Assembly (NCBI RefSeq): GCF_023921125.1
Contig: NZ_CP099466.1
Location: 682,001 to 746,000, forward strand
From: Arthrobacter caoxuetaonis
GTDB lineage: Bacteria; Actinomycetota; Actinomycetes; Actinomycetales; Micrococcaceae
DNA length: 64,000 nt
Reading direction: 5' to 3'
Below, piece after piece: positions 26,889-34,860 of the stretch. A program made the position numbers and the translations under genes. Under the pieces are notes generated by a model. The model saw only the letters and a list, made by a program, of their open reading frames with translations, made no database searches and had not been told where the DNA came from. Position 1 is the first letter of the stretch, and each line of letters begins with the position of its first letter.

Positions 26889-27635
26889 CTACCCCTCCAC
26901 TACGCCCGGACGCTCCGGCTGAGTAAAGATCCGGGGTTCTTCCGCCCAGACACCCTCGACTTCAGACTTGGTCCGGCGCATGATCTGGTCCATGGCCTCG
27001 CGGGCAGCTTCAGGTTTTCCCTCCTGGACCGCGTTCGCGACGTCGACGTGCCACTGCAGTGCTTCCTCATGCGGATGGGAGGGCATGAGCCCGTAGTCGG
27101 TGCGGCCCCGGAGGACTTCGGCGATCATCGACTGCATTTGCCCGAACATCTCGTTCCCGGAAGCGGCTAGGACCAGTGCATGGAAGTGGATGTCCAGGTC
27201 CAGGAACTGCTGCAGGTCGCCGGCACGGCCTACGGCACGCATCTTGGCGGCAACAGCCATCAGCTCCGCAGCCATATCCTCGGGGGCGTGCTCGGCTGCG
27301 AGTTCGGCGGCAGCAGGCTCGACGGCGGAACGCAGTTCAGTCAGTGAGCGCAGCTGTGCACCCTTGCCGGGAACGGAGGCCAGCCGCCAGCGCACCACGA
27401 ACGGGTCGAACACGTTCCAGGCGGTCTCCGGGAGAACCCGGATACCAATCCGCTTCACCGTTTCAACCAGGCCGAGGGACTGCAGCACCCGCACCGCTTC
27501 GCGTGCAACGGACCGCGAAACGCCGAGCTCAGTTTCGAGGTCTCCGGAGAGCATCGTCGACCCGGGAGCGAGCTCGCCGGAAACAATCCTGCGTCCGAGG
27601 GATTCGATGACCAGGCTGTGCAGTCGGGAACTCAT
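26889..27635 (-). CDS. GntR-family regulator, FCD (FadR) subfamily
   Basis: This encodes 248 residues. The N-terminal winged helix covers about residues 1-70 (IVSGELAPGSTMLSGDLETELGVSRSVAREAVRVLQSLGLV, in part). The C-terminal all-helical FCD ligand domain follows, with a metal-site pattern of Asp-x-x-x-His (LDIHFHALVL) and two later His (HPHEE, LQWHVD). FCD regulators often sense sugar acids. Its closeness to the gluconate/idonate operon makes it the likely repressor; the separation by the DUF222 gene is unusual. Candidate sites lie at 20702-20743. Confidence 0.83.
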   Translation of the reverse strand: MSSRLHSLVIESLGRRIVSGELAPGSTMLSGDLETELGVSRSVAREAVRVLQSLGLVETVKRIGIRVLPETAWNVFDPFVVRWRLASVPGKGAQLRSLTELRSAVEPAAAELAAEHAPEDMAAELMAVAAKMRAVGRAGDLQQFLDLDIHFHALVLAASGNEMFGQMQSMIAEVLRGRTDYGLMPSHPHEEALQWHVDVANAVQEGKPEAAREAMDQIMRRTKSEVEGVWAEEPRIFTQPERPGVVEG

Positions 27636-27688
27636 GCGCGTCGTCGGGTAGCAGTCACCGTTTCATCATATGCAACAGCGGCCGTGCC

Positions 27689-28708
27689 TCAGGGCTGCGG
27701 CTTGACGACGGGAAACAGTCCGTCCGGCTCCTCGCCCTCCTCGTAGTGACTGGCCGCCGGACCAACGATGAGGGGATCCGGGGCGTGTGCCACGGCCCGG
27801 TCCTTGTTGGGGTATTCGACGCTGTCCAGCACGAACCGCATCGCCTCCAGCCGGGCGCGTTTCTTGTCATTCGACTTCACCACGGTCCAGGGCGCGTCAC
27901 CGGTGTCCGTGTAGAAGAACATGGCTTCCTTGGCCTGCGTGTAGTCGTCCCACTTGTCCAGGCTCGCGAGGTCCGTGGGGGAGAGCTTCCACTGCTTCAC
28001 CGGATCTGTTTCGCGTGCCGCAAACCGTGCCAGCTGTTCGGCCCGGCCCACGGAAAACCAGAATTTGCGCACCAGCACGCCGGAGTTCACGAGCATCCGT
28101 TCCAGTTCCGGAACCTCCCGCATGAACTCCAGGTACTGCGCCGGAGTGCAGTAGTTCATGACGCGTTCGACGCCGGCACGGTTGTACCAGGACCGGTCCA
28201 TCATCACGATTTCCCCGCCGCCGGGGAGGTGGGAGACGTAGCGCTGGAAATACCACTGCGTCCGCTCCTGATCCGTGGGCTTCTCCAGGGCGACGATCCT
28301 GGAACCGCGGGGATTCAGGTGCTCATTGAACCGTTTGATCGCGCCGCCCTTCCCGGCGGCGTCGCGGCCCTCAAAGATCAGAAGCATCTTCTGGCCGGTG
28401 TCCTTGACCCACAGCTGCATCTTGAGGAGTTCAATCTGCAGCTGCCGCTTTTGCCGTTCGTAGGACCGCCGGCTGAGTTTTTTATCGTAGGGGTAGTTGT
28501 GCTGCCAGGGGGCCTCGTTGCCTTTGTCCGTAAGGACGACAGGATTCCTCGCATCCAGCTCGCCGAGTTCATCGAGTTCCGCGGCATAGTCCTCTGCGAC
28601 TGAAACCCGTTCACGGCCGTTGGAATTCGCGCTGGCCTTTCCCCCGGATTTGTCCTCCGCGGGCGCCTTCTCGGAGTCAGTCTGGGTCGCGTTCTTGCCG
28701 TTGGCCAT
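27689..28708 (-). CDS. ppk2: polyphosphate kinase 2
   Basis: This encodes 339 residues. The PPK2 core has Walker A in FEGRDAAGKGGAIKRF (about 113-122), the RGSRIVALEKPTDQERTQWYFQRY stretch, and Walker B/lid in MMDRSWYNRAGVERVM. PPK2 enzymes use polyphosphate to phosphorylate GDP, ADP or AMP; the class cannot be assigned with certainty, but a single domain of this size fits class I. The first 45 residues are a Lys/Ala/Ser-rich disordered extension. GAGGAGGG lies just upstream of the ATG. It is apparently monocistronic and divergent from a secreted nuclease gene. Confidence 0.9.
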   Translation of the reverse strand: MANGKNATQTDSEKAPAEDKSGGKASANSNGRERVSVAEDYAAELDELGELDARNPVVLTDKGNEAPWQHNYPYDKKLSRRSYERQKRQLQIELLKMQLWVKDTGQKMLLIFEGRDAAGKGGAIKRFNEHLNPRGSRIVALEKPTDQERTQWYFQRYVSHLPGGGEIVMMDRSWYNRAGVERVMNYCTPAQYLEFMREVPELERMLVNSGVLVRKFWFSVGRAEQLARFAARETDPVKQWKLSPTDLASLDKWDDYTQAKEAMFFYTDTGDAPWTVVKSNDKKRARLEAMRFVLDSVEYPNKDRAVAHAPDPLIVGPAASHYEEGEEPDGLFPVVKPQP

Positions 28709-28816
28709 GGCCCTCCTCAGGAAGTGTGCACACCACCGAATCTACGCGGCAGCCCCGGCCAAGGGAAGGGCGCGCCGCACGCCTGCACGGCATCACCTGC
28801 GCAGCGGAGATAATTG

Positions 28817-29755
28817 ATGGCGATGAAACACCTGCGCACCATATTGCTGTCCCTTTCCGCCCTCACGCTCCTGCTGACAGGAACAGCCTGCGTGCCGCAG
28901 GAATCACCTGCCGGCGCCATCCCGCAGCCTGCAGAAGTCCAAAGCAGCGAAGCAGGGACCACAGACGCCCAGGCGGGAACCGCGCTGGAGCAGCTGGGAA
29001 CCATCGCGATCAAAGGCCGCGCCCCGAAGACCGGCTACAGCCGCGAGGAATTCGGGCCGGCCTGGGCCGACGTCGACCACAATGGCTGCGACACCCGCAA
29101 CGACATCCTGGCCCGGGACCTGGTGTCTGAGGAATTCAAGCATGGAACCCAGGACTGCGTTGTCGCCTCGGGAACCTTCGCCGACCCCTACACAGGGACC
29201 ACGATCAGCTTCGTGCGCGGCAACACCACCAGCACGGCCGTGCAGATCGACCATGTGGTGGCGCTGTCCGATGCCTGGCAGAAGGGTGCGCAGCAGCTCT
29301 CTGCCGAGCAGCGCAGCCAGTTCGCCAACGATCCGCTCAACCTTTTGGCCGCGGACGGTCCGGCCAATGGGGCGAAGTCGGATTCCGACGCCGCCACCTG
29401 GCTGCCGCCGAACAAGGCCTTCCGCTGCGAGTACGTCGCGCGGCAAACAGCGGTCAAGGCCGCGTACGGGCTGTGGATGACGCAGGCCGAGCACGACGCG
29501 ATAGCAACTGTCCTCTCGTCCTGCCCCGAGGAACCGGTTCCGGCCCGGGAGGGCACAGCGCCGCGGACTGTGGCCGCCCAACCGGGAGCGGCTGGTCCGG
29601 GGGCAGAGGGGGCTCCGGAGGGCGCCGGCACGACGCCGGTTTATGCCAACTGCACGGCAGTCCGGGCTGCGGGAGCGGCTCCGATCCGCCCCGGGGATCC
29701 CGGCTGGGATCCGAAGTTCGACGGCGACGGCGACGGGGTCGGCTGCACGTCCTGA
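28817..29755 (+). CDS. secreted HNH nuclease with C-terminal Excalibur calcium-binding domain
   Basis: This encodes 312 residues. A signal peptide (MAMKHLRTILLSLSALTLLL) ends in TGTAC, so it is exported and perhaps lipidated, although the lipobox is atypical. The middle part carries a GmrSD/HNH-type nuclease signature: IDHVVALSDAWQ, FANDPLNLLAADGPANGAKSD and WLPPNKAFRCEY. The last 40 residues are an Excalibur domain (YANCTAVRAAG ... DGDGDGVGCTS) that binds calcium. The enzyme probably degrades extracellular DNA for nutrition or competition. GGAG lies 7 bases before the ATG at 28817. Confidence 0.87.
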   Translation: MAMKHLRTILLSLSALTLLLTGTACVPQESPAGAIPQPAEVQSSEAGTTDAQAGTALEQLGTIAIKGRAPKTGYSREEFGPAWADVDHNGCDTRNDILARDLVSEEFKHGTQDCVVASGTFADPYTGTTISFVRGNTTSTAVQIDHVVALSDAWQKGAQQLSAEQRSQFANDPLNLLAADGPANGAKSDSDAATWLPPNKAFRCEYVARQTAVKAAYGLWMTQAEHDAIATVLSSCPEEPVPAREGTAPRTVAAQPGAAGPGAEGAPEGAGTTPVYANCTAVRAAGAAPIRPGDPGWDPKFDGDGDGVGCTS

Positions 29756-29936
29756 GAACCCCGACACTGAGAGCCCTGACGATCCCGACCCGGAAGCCTT
29801 CAACTAGCGGACAGTTCCTGTCCTGAATTTGGGTCAATGCGGACCCTAGGTGTCCTCAAAGGCGTCGTGTGTTGTTGCAGCGGCTCCTAGCGTTGTGCCC
29901 AAGCTTCTAAGCACCAGGGGCACGGAAGGGTACGTC

Positions 29937-30140
29937 ATGGGATTGCTTGAGATAGAGCTGGCGCGGCTCGACTACCGGGAGCGTCTGGCCGACGCAGAAC
30001 GGGGCAGGAGGGAGGCGGTTCGGGCCAGGTCCCTGCGGGGAAGGCCCCGGCAGGAAGCAAAGGTCGATTGGCCCGTGCTGTCATTCCACGTAGCAGGGTT
30101 CCGGTACCGGCTCTGGTTCACCCGAACGGTCTCGTTCTAG
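29937..30140 (+). CDS. small basic protein, unknown function
   Basis: This 67-residue frame begins MGLLEIELARLDYRERLADA and continues as an Arg/Glu-rich charged helix, then ends in a short WPVLSFHVAGFRYRLWF strand-like segment. GAAGGG lies about 8 bases before the ATG; the frame is open upstream to a GTG at 29850, but the shorter form looks better. No family is recognised. Coding is plausible but unproven. Confidence 0.45.
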   Translation: MGLLEIELARLDYRERLADAERGRREAVRARSLRGRPRQEAKVDWPVLSFHVAGFRYRLWFTRTVSF

Positions 30141-30202
30141 CTGCCGGTTCCTGTTCCAAACGCCAGCCATCGGCCGCCAGCTGGCAGCCGGCCTGCGGAC
30201 GC

Positions 30203-30237
30203 ACTTCGCGCCCGGCAACAGGTGCCGGGCGCGAAGT
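30203..30237. terminator. 15-bp perfect hairpin between convergent genes
   Basis: ACTTCGCGCCCGGCA (30203-30217) pairs fully with 30223-30237 across a 5-base loop. It lies between the small gene ending at 30140 and the CAP gene ending at 30278. There is no T-run on either side, so its ending efficiency is uncertain. Confidence 0.5.
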
Positions 30238-30277
30238 TCAGGGTGCGGGAACGCTCAACAGGGCGGGCTAGCGTCAG

Positions 30278-31228
30278 TTAGCGGCCGCCGCCGTGGTGCC
30301 CGCCGCCACCGCCGCCGCCGTGGTGCCCACCGCCGCCGTGGTGCCCGCCGCCGCCGTGGTGGCCGTTGTTCCAGCCAGCAGTCTGGCCGGTGTTCGGATC
30401 AGCGCCTCGTCCGGGATCGTTCCAGCCGCCGCGGTCCCCGCGGTGTCCTTCCCCACGGCCCTCGCGGCCTCCCTTCGGCCAGCAGTCCTTGCCGTCCGGA
30501 GCAGTGGGATTGTTGACGATCGGCTGCTCGGGTTCGGGACCCGGGTTCGGGACCGGTGCAGGCTCGGGAGCAGGCTCCGGGACAGGTGCCGGTTCCGGCG
30601 CGGGCTCGGGTGCAGGCTCCGGTTCCGGCGCGGGTTCGGGCGCGGGTTCGGGGACAGGCGCAGGTTCAGGCGAAGCCTCAGCACCCGGAGCAGGAACGGT
30701 TGCCGGATGGTCCGGTGAATACTGGAAGAAATTCGCCACAGCATACAATGCCTGATCCCCGTCGCTAAAGGTCACTCCAATTCCAAGCGTATTCAGATCG
30801 GGGTCGCTGAGAATCGCGTTATGGCCGGGAGAGTTTATCCACTGCTGCACAATCTCCTGGGCGCTGTGATCGGAGCGGGAAGCGATAACTTCTCCGGCCT
30901 TGCTCCATCCCGCCAGGTCGGGGGAACCGGCATAGTCCGGGTTGTGTTCGAACACCCCGGAGGAGGCCATCTGGTCCGACCAGCCCTGGGCTGTCTGGGA
31001 AACCACGGGATTGTATTGCACCGGAGCAAGTCCCTGAGCTTCTCGGAATGCGTTGATTTCCGCGAAGATCTCGGCCAGGACCTGCTCCTGCGAAGCGGTT
31101 GCGGCACCGGGCTCCATAGTCACGGCTGGAGCCAGTGAGGGCGACGCTACGGCTGCCGTACCCACTCCTCCTGCGCCAATAACGGCTGAAAGCGTAATGA
31201 TGCCAAGCGATTTCTTGGTTTTATTCAT
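30278..31228 (-). CDS. secreted CAP (SCP/PR1) domain protein with Pro/Glu-rich and Gly/His-rich tail
   Basis: This encodes 316 residues. A signal peptide covers about residues 1-29 (ending VASPSLA). The CAP domain (about 48-165) has INAFREAQGLAPVQYNPVV, GVFEHNPDY, GEVIASRSDHSAQEIVQQW, SPGHNAILSDPDLNTLGIGV and a final aromatic YAVANFF. A Pro/Glu/Ala repeat spacer follows (about 170-235), such as passes through a cell wall. The last 40 residues are almost only Gly and His with a closing Arg. The tail could bind Zn, Ni or Cu. The extracellular role of bacterial CAP proteins is poorly known. The upstream leader is AT-rich. Confidence 0.85.
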   Translation of the reverse strand: MNKTKKSLGIITLSAVIGAGGVGTAAVASPSLAPAVTMEPGAATASQEQVLAEIFAEINAFREAQGLAPVQYNPVVSQTAQGWSDQMASSGVFEHNPDYAGSPDLAGWSKAGEVIASRSDHSAQEIVQQWINSPGHNAILSDPDLNTLGIGVTFSDGDQALYAVANFFQYSPDHPATVPAPGAEASPEPAPVPEPAPEPAPEPEPAPEPAPEPAPVPEPAPEPAPVPNPGPEPEQPIVNNPTAPDGKDCWPKGGREGRGEGHRGDRGGWNDPGRGADPNTGQTAGWNNGHHGGGGHHGGGGHHGGGGGGGHHGGGR

Positions 31229-31229
31229 A

Positions 31230-31272
31230 GGATGAGACCTTTCTTAGGTTGCGGTCACTATGTGGCTCATCC
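31230..31272 (-). promoter_or_regulatory. 5' leader hairpin of the CAP gene
   Basis: On the minus strand GGATGAG (31266-31272) can pair with CTCATCC (31230-31236), placing the likely ribosome site AAGAAAGG inside the loop directly before the ATG. The wider leader up to about 31400 is much richer in A and T than its surroundings. A regulatory RNA role is possible, but no known riboswitch class was recognised. Confidence 0.35.
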
Positions 31273-31409
31273 CCCCGCTTTTACGCTACAAAAGTGCGTC
31301 TCAAAATCACAATTCTAATTCAAATTAATGGTGTTTCAGTCATCACCCTTCCCAAGTCCAAAACAGGAACTTATAATTAGCCCGCCTAACATGTGCGGTG
31401 CGGGTTCGC

Positions 31410-31415
31410 TACCAT
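31410..31415 (+). promoter_or_regulatory. -10 element of the phosphinothricin-acetyltransferase-like gene, leaderless arrangement
   Basis: TACCAT ends 7 bases before the ATG at 31423 with no ribosome site between. Confidence 0.45.
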
Positions 31416-31422
31416 TTCGCCC

Positions 31423-31944
31423 ATGGCATCCACCCTTCTCACGCGGGACGCAACACCCGCCGACGCCGCCGCCTGCGCAGCGCTCTACGCCCCCTACGTC
31501 CTGCAGACGGCAGTGTCGTTCGAAACGGAGCCGCCCGCAGCGGAGGAGATGGCCCGGCGCATCGCCGCAGCACAGGAACGGTACGCGTGGCTCGTGGGGG
31601 AGCACGACGGCGCGGTGGCCGGCTATGCGTACGCCGGCAGCTGGCGAAGCCGGGCAGCGTACGCCCGGACAGCGGAAACCAGCATCTACGTGGCCCAGTC
31701 AGCTACGGGCACCGGTGTGGGATCTGCCCTCTACAGGGCGCTGCTGGAACGTTTGGGAAAGCTGGGCTTGCGCACCGTCGTGGCCGGCATGACCCTGCCG
31801 AACCCGGCCAGCGAGGCGCTGCATACCGCACTTGGGTTCATGCCCGTGGGAGTGTTCCGCCGAGTGGGCTGGAAGCACGGCGCCTGGCACGACGTCAGCT
31901 GGATGCAGCTGGACCTGTCCGCCGCATCCGGGGGAACGACCTAG
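31423..31944 (+). CDS. GNAT N-acetyltransferase, phosphinothricin acetyltransferase-like
   Basis: This encodes 173 residues. Family landmarks are [51 protein letters not shown] and the acetyl-CoA loop [19 protein letters not shown], then FHTALGF-like [20 protein letters not shown]. Such enzymes acetylate phosphinothricin, methionine sulfoximine or other amino acids. The start at 31423 is preferred over 31393 because the -10 box lies 7 bases away. Its 3' end overlaps the convergent oxidoreductase gene by 4 bases. Confidence 0.85.
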   Translation: MASTLLTRDATPADAAACAALYAPYVLQTAVSFETEPPAAEEMARRIAAAQERYAWLVGEHDGAVAGYAYAGSWRSRAAYARTAETSIYVAQSATGTGVGSALYRALLERLGKLGLRTVVAGMTLPNPASEALHTALGFMPVGVFRRVGWKHGAWHDVSWMQLDLSAASGGTT

Positions 31945-32384
31945 GCTTCGACCATCCGCTCAAGCACGAACACTGGAATCTCGCGCTCAGTCCTGGCCTG
32001 GTAGTCGGCGTACGGCGGATAGGCCTCCACGGCGCGGTCCCACCAGAGCGTTTTCTCTTCGCCGGTGACTTCGCGGGCCCGCATGTCCCATTTCTGCGGA
32101 CCGTCCTGCAATTCGACATGGGGATGGGACTTGACGTTGAAGTACCAGAGGGGGTGCTTCGCGGCACCGCCAAGGGAAGCGACCACCGCGTAGTCGCCGT
32201 CGTGCTCAACCCGCATCAGCGGCGTCTTGCGCAGCTTGCCGCTTTTGGCACCCTTGGTGGTCAGCAGGACCACCGGACGACCATGGAGAGTAGTGCCGCG
32301 GGTACCGCCGGAGGACTCGATTTCGGCCGCCTGGTCGCGGGAGCGTTTGGAGGTGCTGGGGACGTATTCACCGGTAAGGGGCAT
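31941..32384 (-). CDS. nitroreductase/deazaflavin (F420)-dependent oxidoreductase, Ddn-like
   Basis: This 147-residue protein has the split beta-barrel of the DDN/F420-H2-dependent family: [38 protein letters not shown] (strand-turn-strand, in part), [19 protein letters not shown], and a C-terminal [11 protein letters not shown]. Relatives reduce quinones or nitro compounds with F420H2. F420 use suits an actinobacterium but is inferred. It ends 4 bases into the convergent acetyltransferase gene. GGAGG stands just before the ATG. Confidence 0.85.
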   Translation of the reverse strand: MPLTGEYVPSTSKRSRDQAAEIESSGGTRGTTLHGRPVVLLTTKGAKSGKLRKTPLMRVEHDGDYAVVASLGGAAKHPLWYFNVKSHPHVELQDGPQKWDMRAREVTGEEKTLWWDRAVEAYPPYADYQARTEREIPVFVLERMVEA

Positions 32385-32428
32385 GCCCTCCAGTTAACAC
32401 CCGATCCGGAGCGAAGGTTAGGGCGGGG

Positions 32429-33340
32429 CTAGCGGACCGGCGGGGTGAAGATCCACGGTTCCCGGGGGAGCTTCCGCGGATCGAACACCTCCAGCGCTTC
32501 CGGCAACGTCCCGGGCAAACCGAGTGAGTCCAGGATCATCGCCGTCGCTTCCGGCACTGGAATCCCGGCGTCGGCCAGCGCGCCGAGTGTCACGGCGCCG
32601 TCGCGCTTGGCCAGCCGCTTGCCCGTGGTGCCCAGCACCAGCGGGACGTGCACGTACTCCACCGGAGGCAGCCCCAGCAGGGATGCGAGGTACGCCTGCC
32701 GGGGTGTGGAGGAGAGGAGATCGTCGCCGCGGACCACCTGGTCGATGCCCTGGGCGGCATCGTCGACGACGACCGCCAGGTTGTAGGGCGGCACGCCGTC
32801 GTTGCGCAGCAGCACCAGGTCATCCACGGCTCCGGTGTAGTCCCCGTGCAGCACATCATGCACGGTGTACTCGTCCACGTCGGCCCGCAGCCGGAGCGCT
32901 CCCGGACGTTCGCGGCGGCGTCGTTCACGCTCTGCTTCCGGGAGGTTCCGGCAGGTCCCCGGGTACGCCCCCGGCGGCGAGTGCGGGGCGCGGGGTGCAT
33001 CGGAAATCTCCGCACGGGTGCAGAAACACTCATAGACCCTGCCCTCGGCCTGCAGTTTCGCGATCGCCTCCAGATACACGGGGGTCCGGTCGGACTGGCG
33101 GATGACCTCACCGTCCCAGTCGAGTCCGACGGCGGCGAGGTCGCGCACCTGGGCAGCTTCCGCTCCGGCGCGCGCCCGGTCAAGGTCCTCAATGCGCAGC
33201 AGGAAGTTCCGCCCGGTGCTCCGGGCGAAGAGCCAGGCCAGCATGGCGGTGCGGAGGTTTCCGACGTGCAGTTCGCCGGAGGGGCTGGGGGCATAACGGC
33301 CGGCGGCGGCGGAGGACGAGGGAGACGGGACAGGAAGCAC
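32429..33340 (-). CDS. gluQ: glutamyl-Q tRNA(Asp) synthetase
   Basis: This encodes 303 residues, a truncated class I GluRS catalytic core without anticodon domain. The HIGH-like element is YAPSPSGELHVGN, the zinc site uses CFCTRAEI and YPGTCR, and the KMSKS-like loop is GKRLAKRDG. It glutamylates queuosine at the wobble base of tRNA-Asp. The frame continues upstream to 34273, but that part overlaps the opposite LLM gene; the GTG at 33340 fits the family start, has GGAAGG just upstream and a TAGGCT -10 box 7 bases away. Confidence 0.87.
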   Translation of the reverse strand: MLPVPSPSSSAAAGRYAPSPSGELHVGNLRTAMLAWLFARSTGRNFLLRIEDLDRARAGAEAAQVRDLAAVGLDWDGEVIRQSDRTPVYLEAIAKLQAEGRVYECFCTRAEISDAPRAPHSPPGAYPGTCRNLPEAERERRRRERPGALRLRADVDEYTVHDVLHGDYTGAVDDLVLLRNDGVPPYNLAVVVDDAAQGIDQVVRGDDLLSSTPRQAYLASLLGLPPVEYVHVPLVLGTTGKRLAKRDGAVTLGALADAGIPVPEATAMILDSLGLPGTLPEALEVFDPRKLPREPWIFTPPVR

Positions 33341-33347
33341 GCCTTCC

Positions 33348-33353
33348 AGCCTA
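33348..33353 (-). promoter_or_regulatory. -10 element of gluQ, near-leaderless arrangement
   Basis: On the minus strand TAGGCT is followed by 7 bases (GGAAGGC) and the GTG start. The 7 bases also look like a ribosome site, so transcription may start a few bases either side. Confidence 0.4.
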
Positions 33354-33454
33354 CAAACCCGCGGCCCGATCCGCTGCACGCCACCGCTGCACGATCTGCT
33401 GCACGCCGCCGCGGCTAGACTGGCGGGCACCACTGCGAGCCAGAGGAGCCTGAC

Positions 33455-34330
33455 ATGCCCGACTACGGCCGAGACCTGCTCTTCGGCGCCTTCATCACTC
33501 CGGCTGCGGCACCGCCGCAGCATGCCGTGGGCCTGGCGGTCGCCGCCGAGGCCGCCGGACTCGACCTGGCGGCCTTCCAGGACCATCCCTATCAGCCGCG
33601 GTTCCTCGACACCTGGACCCTGCTGTCCTATGTGGCTGCCCGGACCACCCGCCTGAAGCTGGTGACCGATGTCCTGAACCTGCCGCTGCGCCAGCCTGCA
33701 GTGGTCGCCCGCAGTGCGGCCAGCCTGGACCTGCTCAGCGGCGGACGGTTGGAGCTCGGCCTGGGCGCAGGGGCGTTCTGGGAGGCGATCGAAGCTGCGG
33801 GCGGGAAGAAGCTCAGCCCGGCAGACGCCGTCACGGCCCTGGAAGAGGCGATCCGGATCATCCGCGGGATCTGGGACGTCTCCACCAAGGCTCCGCTCCG
33901 GGTGGACGGCCGGATCCACCGGGTGGACGGCGCCAAGCGCGGGCCGGCGCCGGCGCACGACGTCGGCATCTGGCTGGGTGCCTACAAGCCGCGGATGCTG
34001 CGGGTCACCGGGGAGGTGGCTGACGGCTGGATCGGCTCGCTGGGCTATCTGCGCGCAGGCATGCAGGAACTGGCGGAGCTGAACGCCCGCATTGACGACG
34101 GCGCCGCCTCGGCCGGCCGCGATCCGTCGGACGTGCGGCGGCTGCTGAACATCAGCCCTTCCTCGGATACGCCGGGCTGGACGGAACGGCTGGCGGAGCT
34201 GGCCCTGGACTACGGAATCTCCGGCTTCATCCTGGCCAGCGACGATGCCGGAGAGCTTGCCAGGTTCGGACACGAGACGGCTCCAGCGGTCCGGGAAGCT
34301 GTGGCGGCGGCGCGTTCCGGCAGGAACTGA
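33455..34330 (+). CDS. LLM-class (luciferase-like) flavin-dependent oxidoreductase
   Basis: This 291-residue TIM-barrel protein fits the LLM family: LAVAAEAAGLDLAAFQDHPYQPRFLDTW (start of barrel, in part), TDVLNLPLRQPAVVARSAASLDLLSGGRLELGLGAG (flavin site), and LGAYKPRMLRVTGEVADGW. FMN or F420 can serve as cofactor in this family; the sequence alone does not decide. It may draw reduced FMN from the reductase encoded at 9043. AGAGGAG precedes the ATG. It is divergent from gluQ, 114 bp apart. Confidence 0.85.
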   Translation: MPDYGRDLLFGAFITPAAAPPQHAVGLAVAAEAAGLDLAAFQDHPYQPRFLDTWTLLSYVAARTTRLKLVTDVLNLPLRQPAVVARSAASLDLLSGGRLELGLGAGAFWEAIEAAGGKKLSPADAVTALEEAIRIIRGIWDVSTKAPLRVDGRIHRVDGAKRGPAPAHDVGIWLGAYKPRMLRVTGEVADGWIGSLGYLRAGMQELAELNARIDDGAASAGRDPSDVRRLLNISPSSDTPGWTERLAELALDYGISGFILASDDAGELARFGHETAPAVREAVAAARSGRN

Positions 34331-34367
34331 TGCCGGTGCGGCTCTTCCCAGTTTTGTCGCGTCCTCC

Positions 34368-34373
34368 TAGGGT
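34368..34373 (+). promoter_or_regulatory. -10 element of the deaminase gene, leaderless arrangement
   Basis: TTCCCA (34345-34350), 17 bases, TAGGGT (34368-34373), 6 bases, then ATG. The pattern matches the marR promoter at 12838-12866. Confidence 0.55.
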
Positions 34374-34379
34374 GGGGCC

Positions 34380-34823
34380 ATGACGTCGGAGCTGCTGTTG
34401 CCTGCCCTGAATTCCGCCCGCAAGGGCCGGGCCGAAGGCGGAATCCCCATTGGTGCCGCGCTGTATGTCGAAGGAGCGATCGTGTCCACGGGGCGCAACC
34501 GCAGGCAGCAGCTCGGCAGCGTGATCCGCCATGCCGAGATGGACTGCCTGGAGCATGCAGGACGGCTGCCCGCCGGCGCCTACACAAAGGCCACGATGGT
34601 CACCACGCTCTCACCCTGCGACATGTGCACCGGAGCGATCCTGCTGTACCGGATTCCGCACGTGGTCATCGGCGAGAACCGCAGCTACCGGGGTGCCGAA
34701 GATCTGCTGCGGGAACGCGGGGTCCAGGTGGACGTTCTGGATGATCAGGCGTGCACCCTCCTGATGCAGGAGTTCATGGCCGAATTCCCGTCCCTGTGGA
34801 ACGAGGACATCGGCGTGCTCTAG
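34380..34823 (+). CDS. nucleoside/cytosine deaminase (CDA fold)
   Basis: This 147-residue zinc hydrolase has the cytidine-deaminase-fold signature: HAEMDCLEHAG (His51 zinc ligand, Glu53 proton shuttle) and TLSPCDMCTGAILLYRIPHVVIGEN (Cys80 and Cys83 zinc ligands, in part). The length and the tail ACTLLMQEFMAEFPSLWNEDIG closely recall the yeast-type cytosine deaminase rather than tRNA adenosine deaminase. It would turn cytosine or a related base into uracil. The gene has a -10 box 6 bases before the ATG and no ribosome site. Confidence 0.85.
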   Translation: MTSELLLPALNSARKGRAEGGIPIGAALYVEGAIVSTGRNRRQQLGSVIRHAEMDCLEHAGRLPAGAYTKATMVTTLSPCDMCTGAILLYRIPHVVIGENRSYRGAEDLLRERGVQVDVLDDQACTLLMQEFMAEFPSLWNEDIGVL

Positions 34824-34860
34824 AGCGCTGCGCGCCGGCTCGGCTGCGCGCCCCGCAATG

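Noticed and set aside
33341..34273. N-terminal extension of gluQ to a 614-residue product
   Set aside because: The extra 311 codons lie opposite the LLM oxidoreductase gene and are Gln/Arg/Gly-rich; GluQ proteins are about 300 residues.
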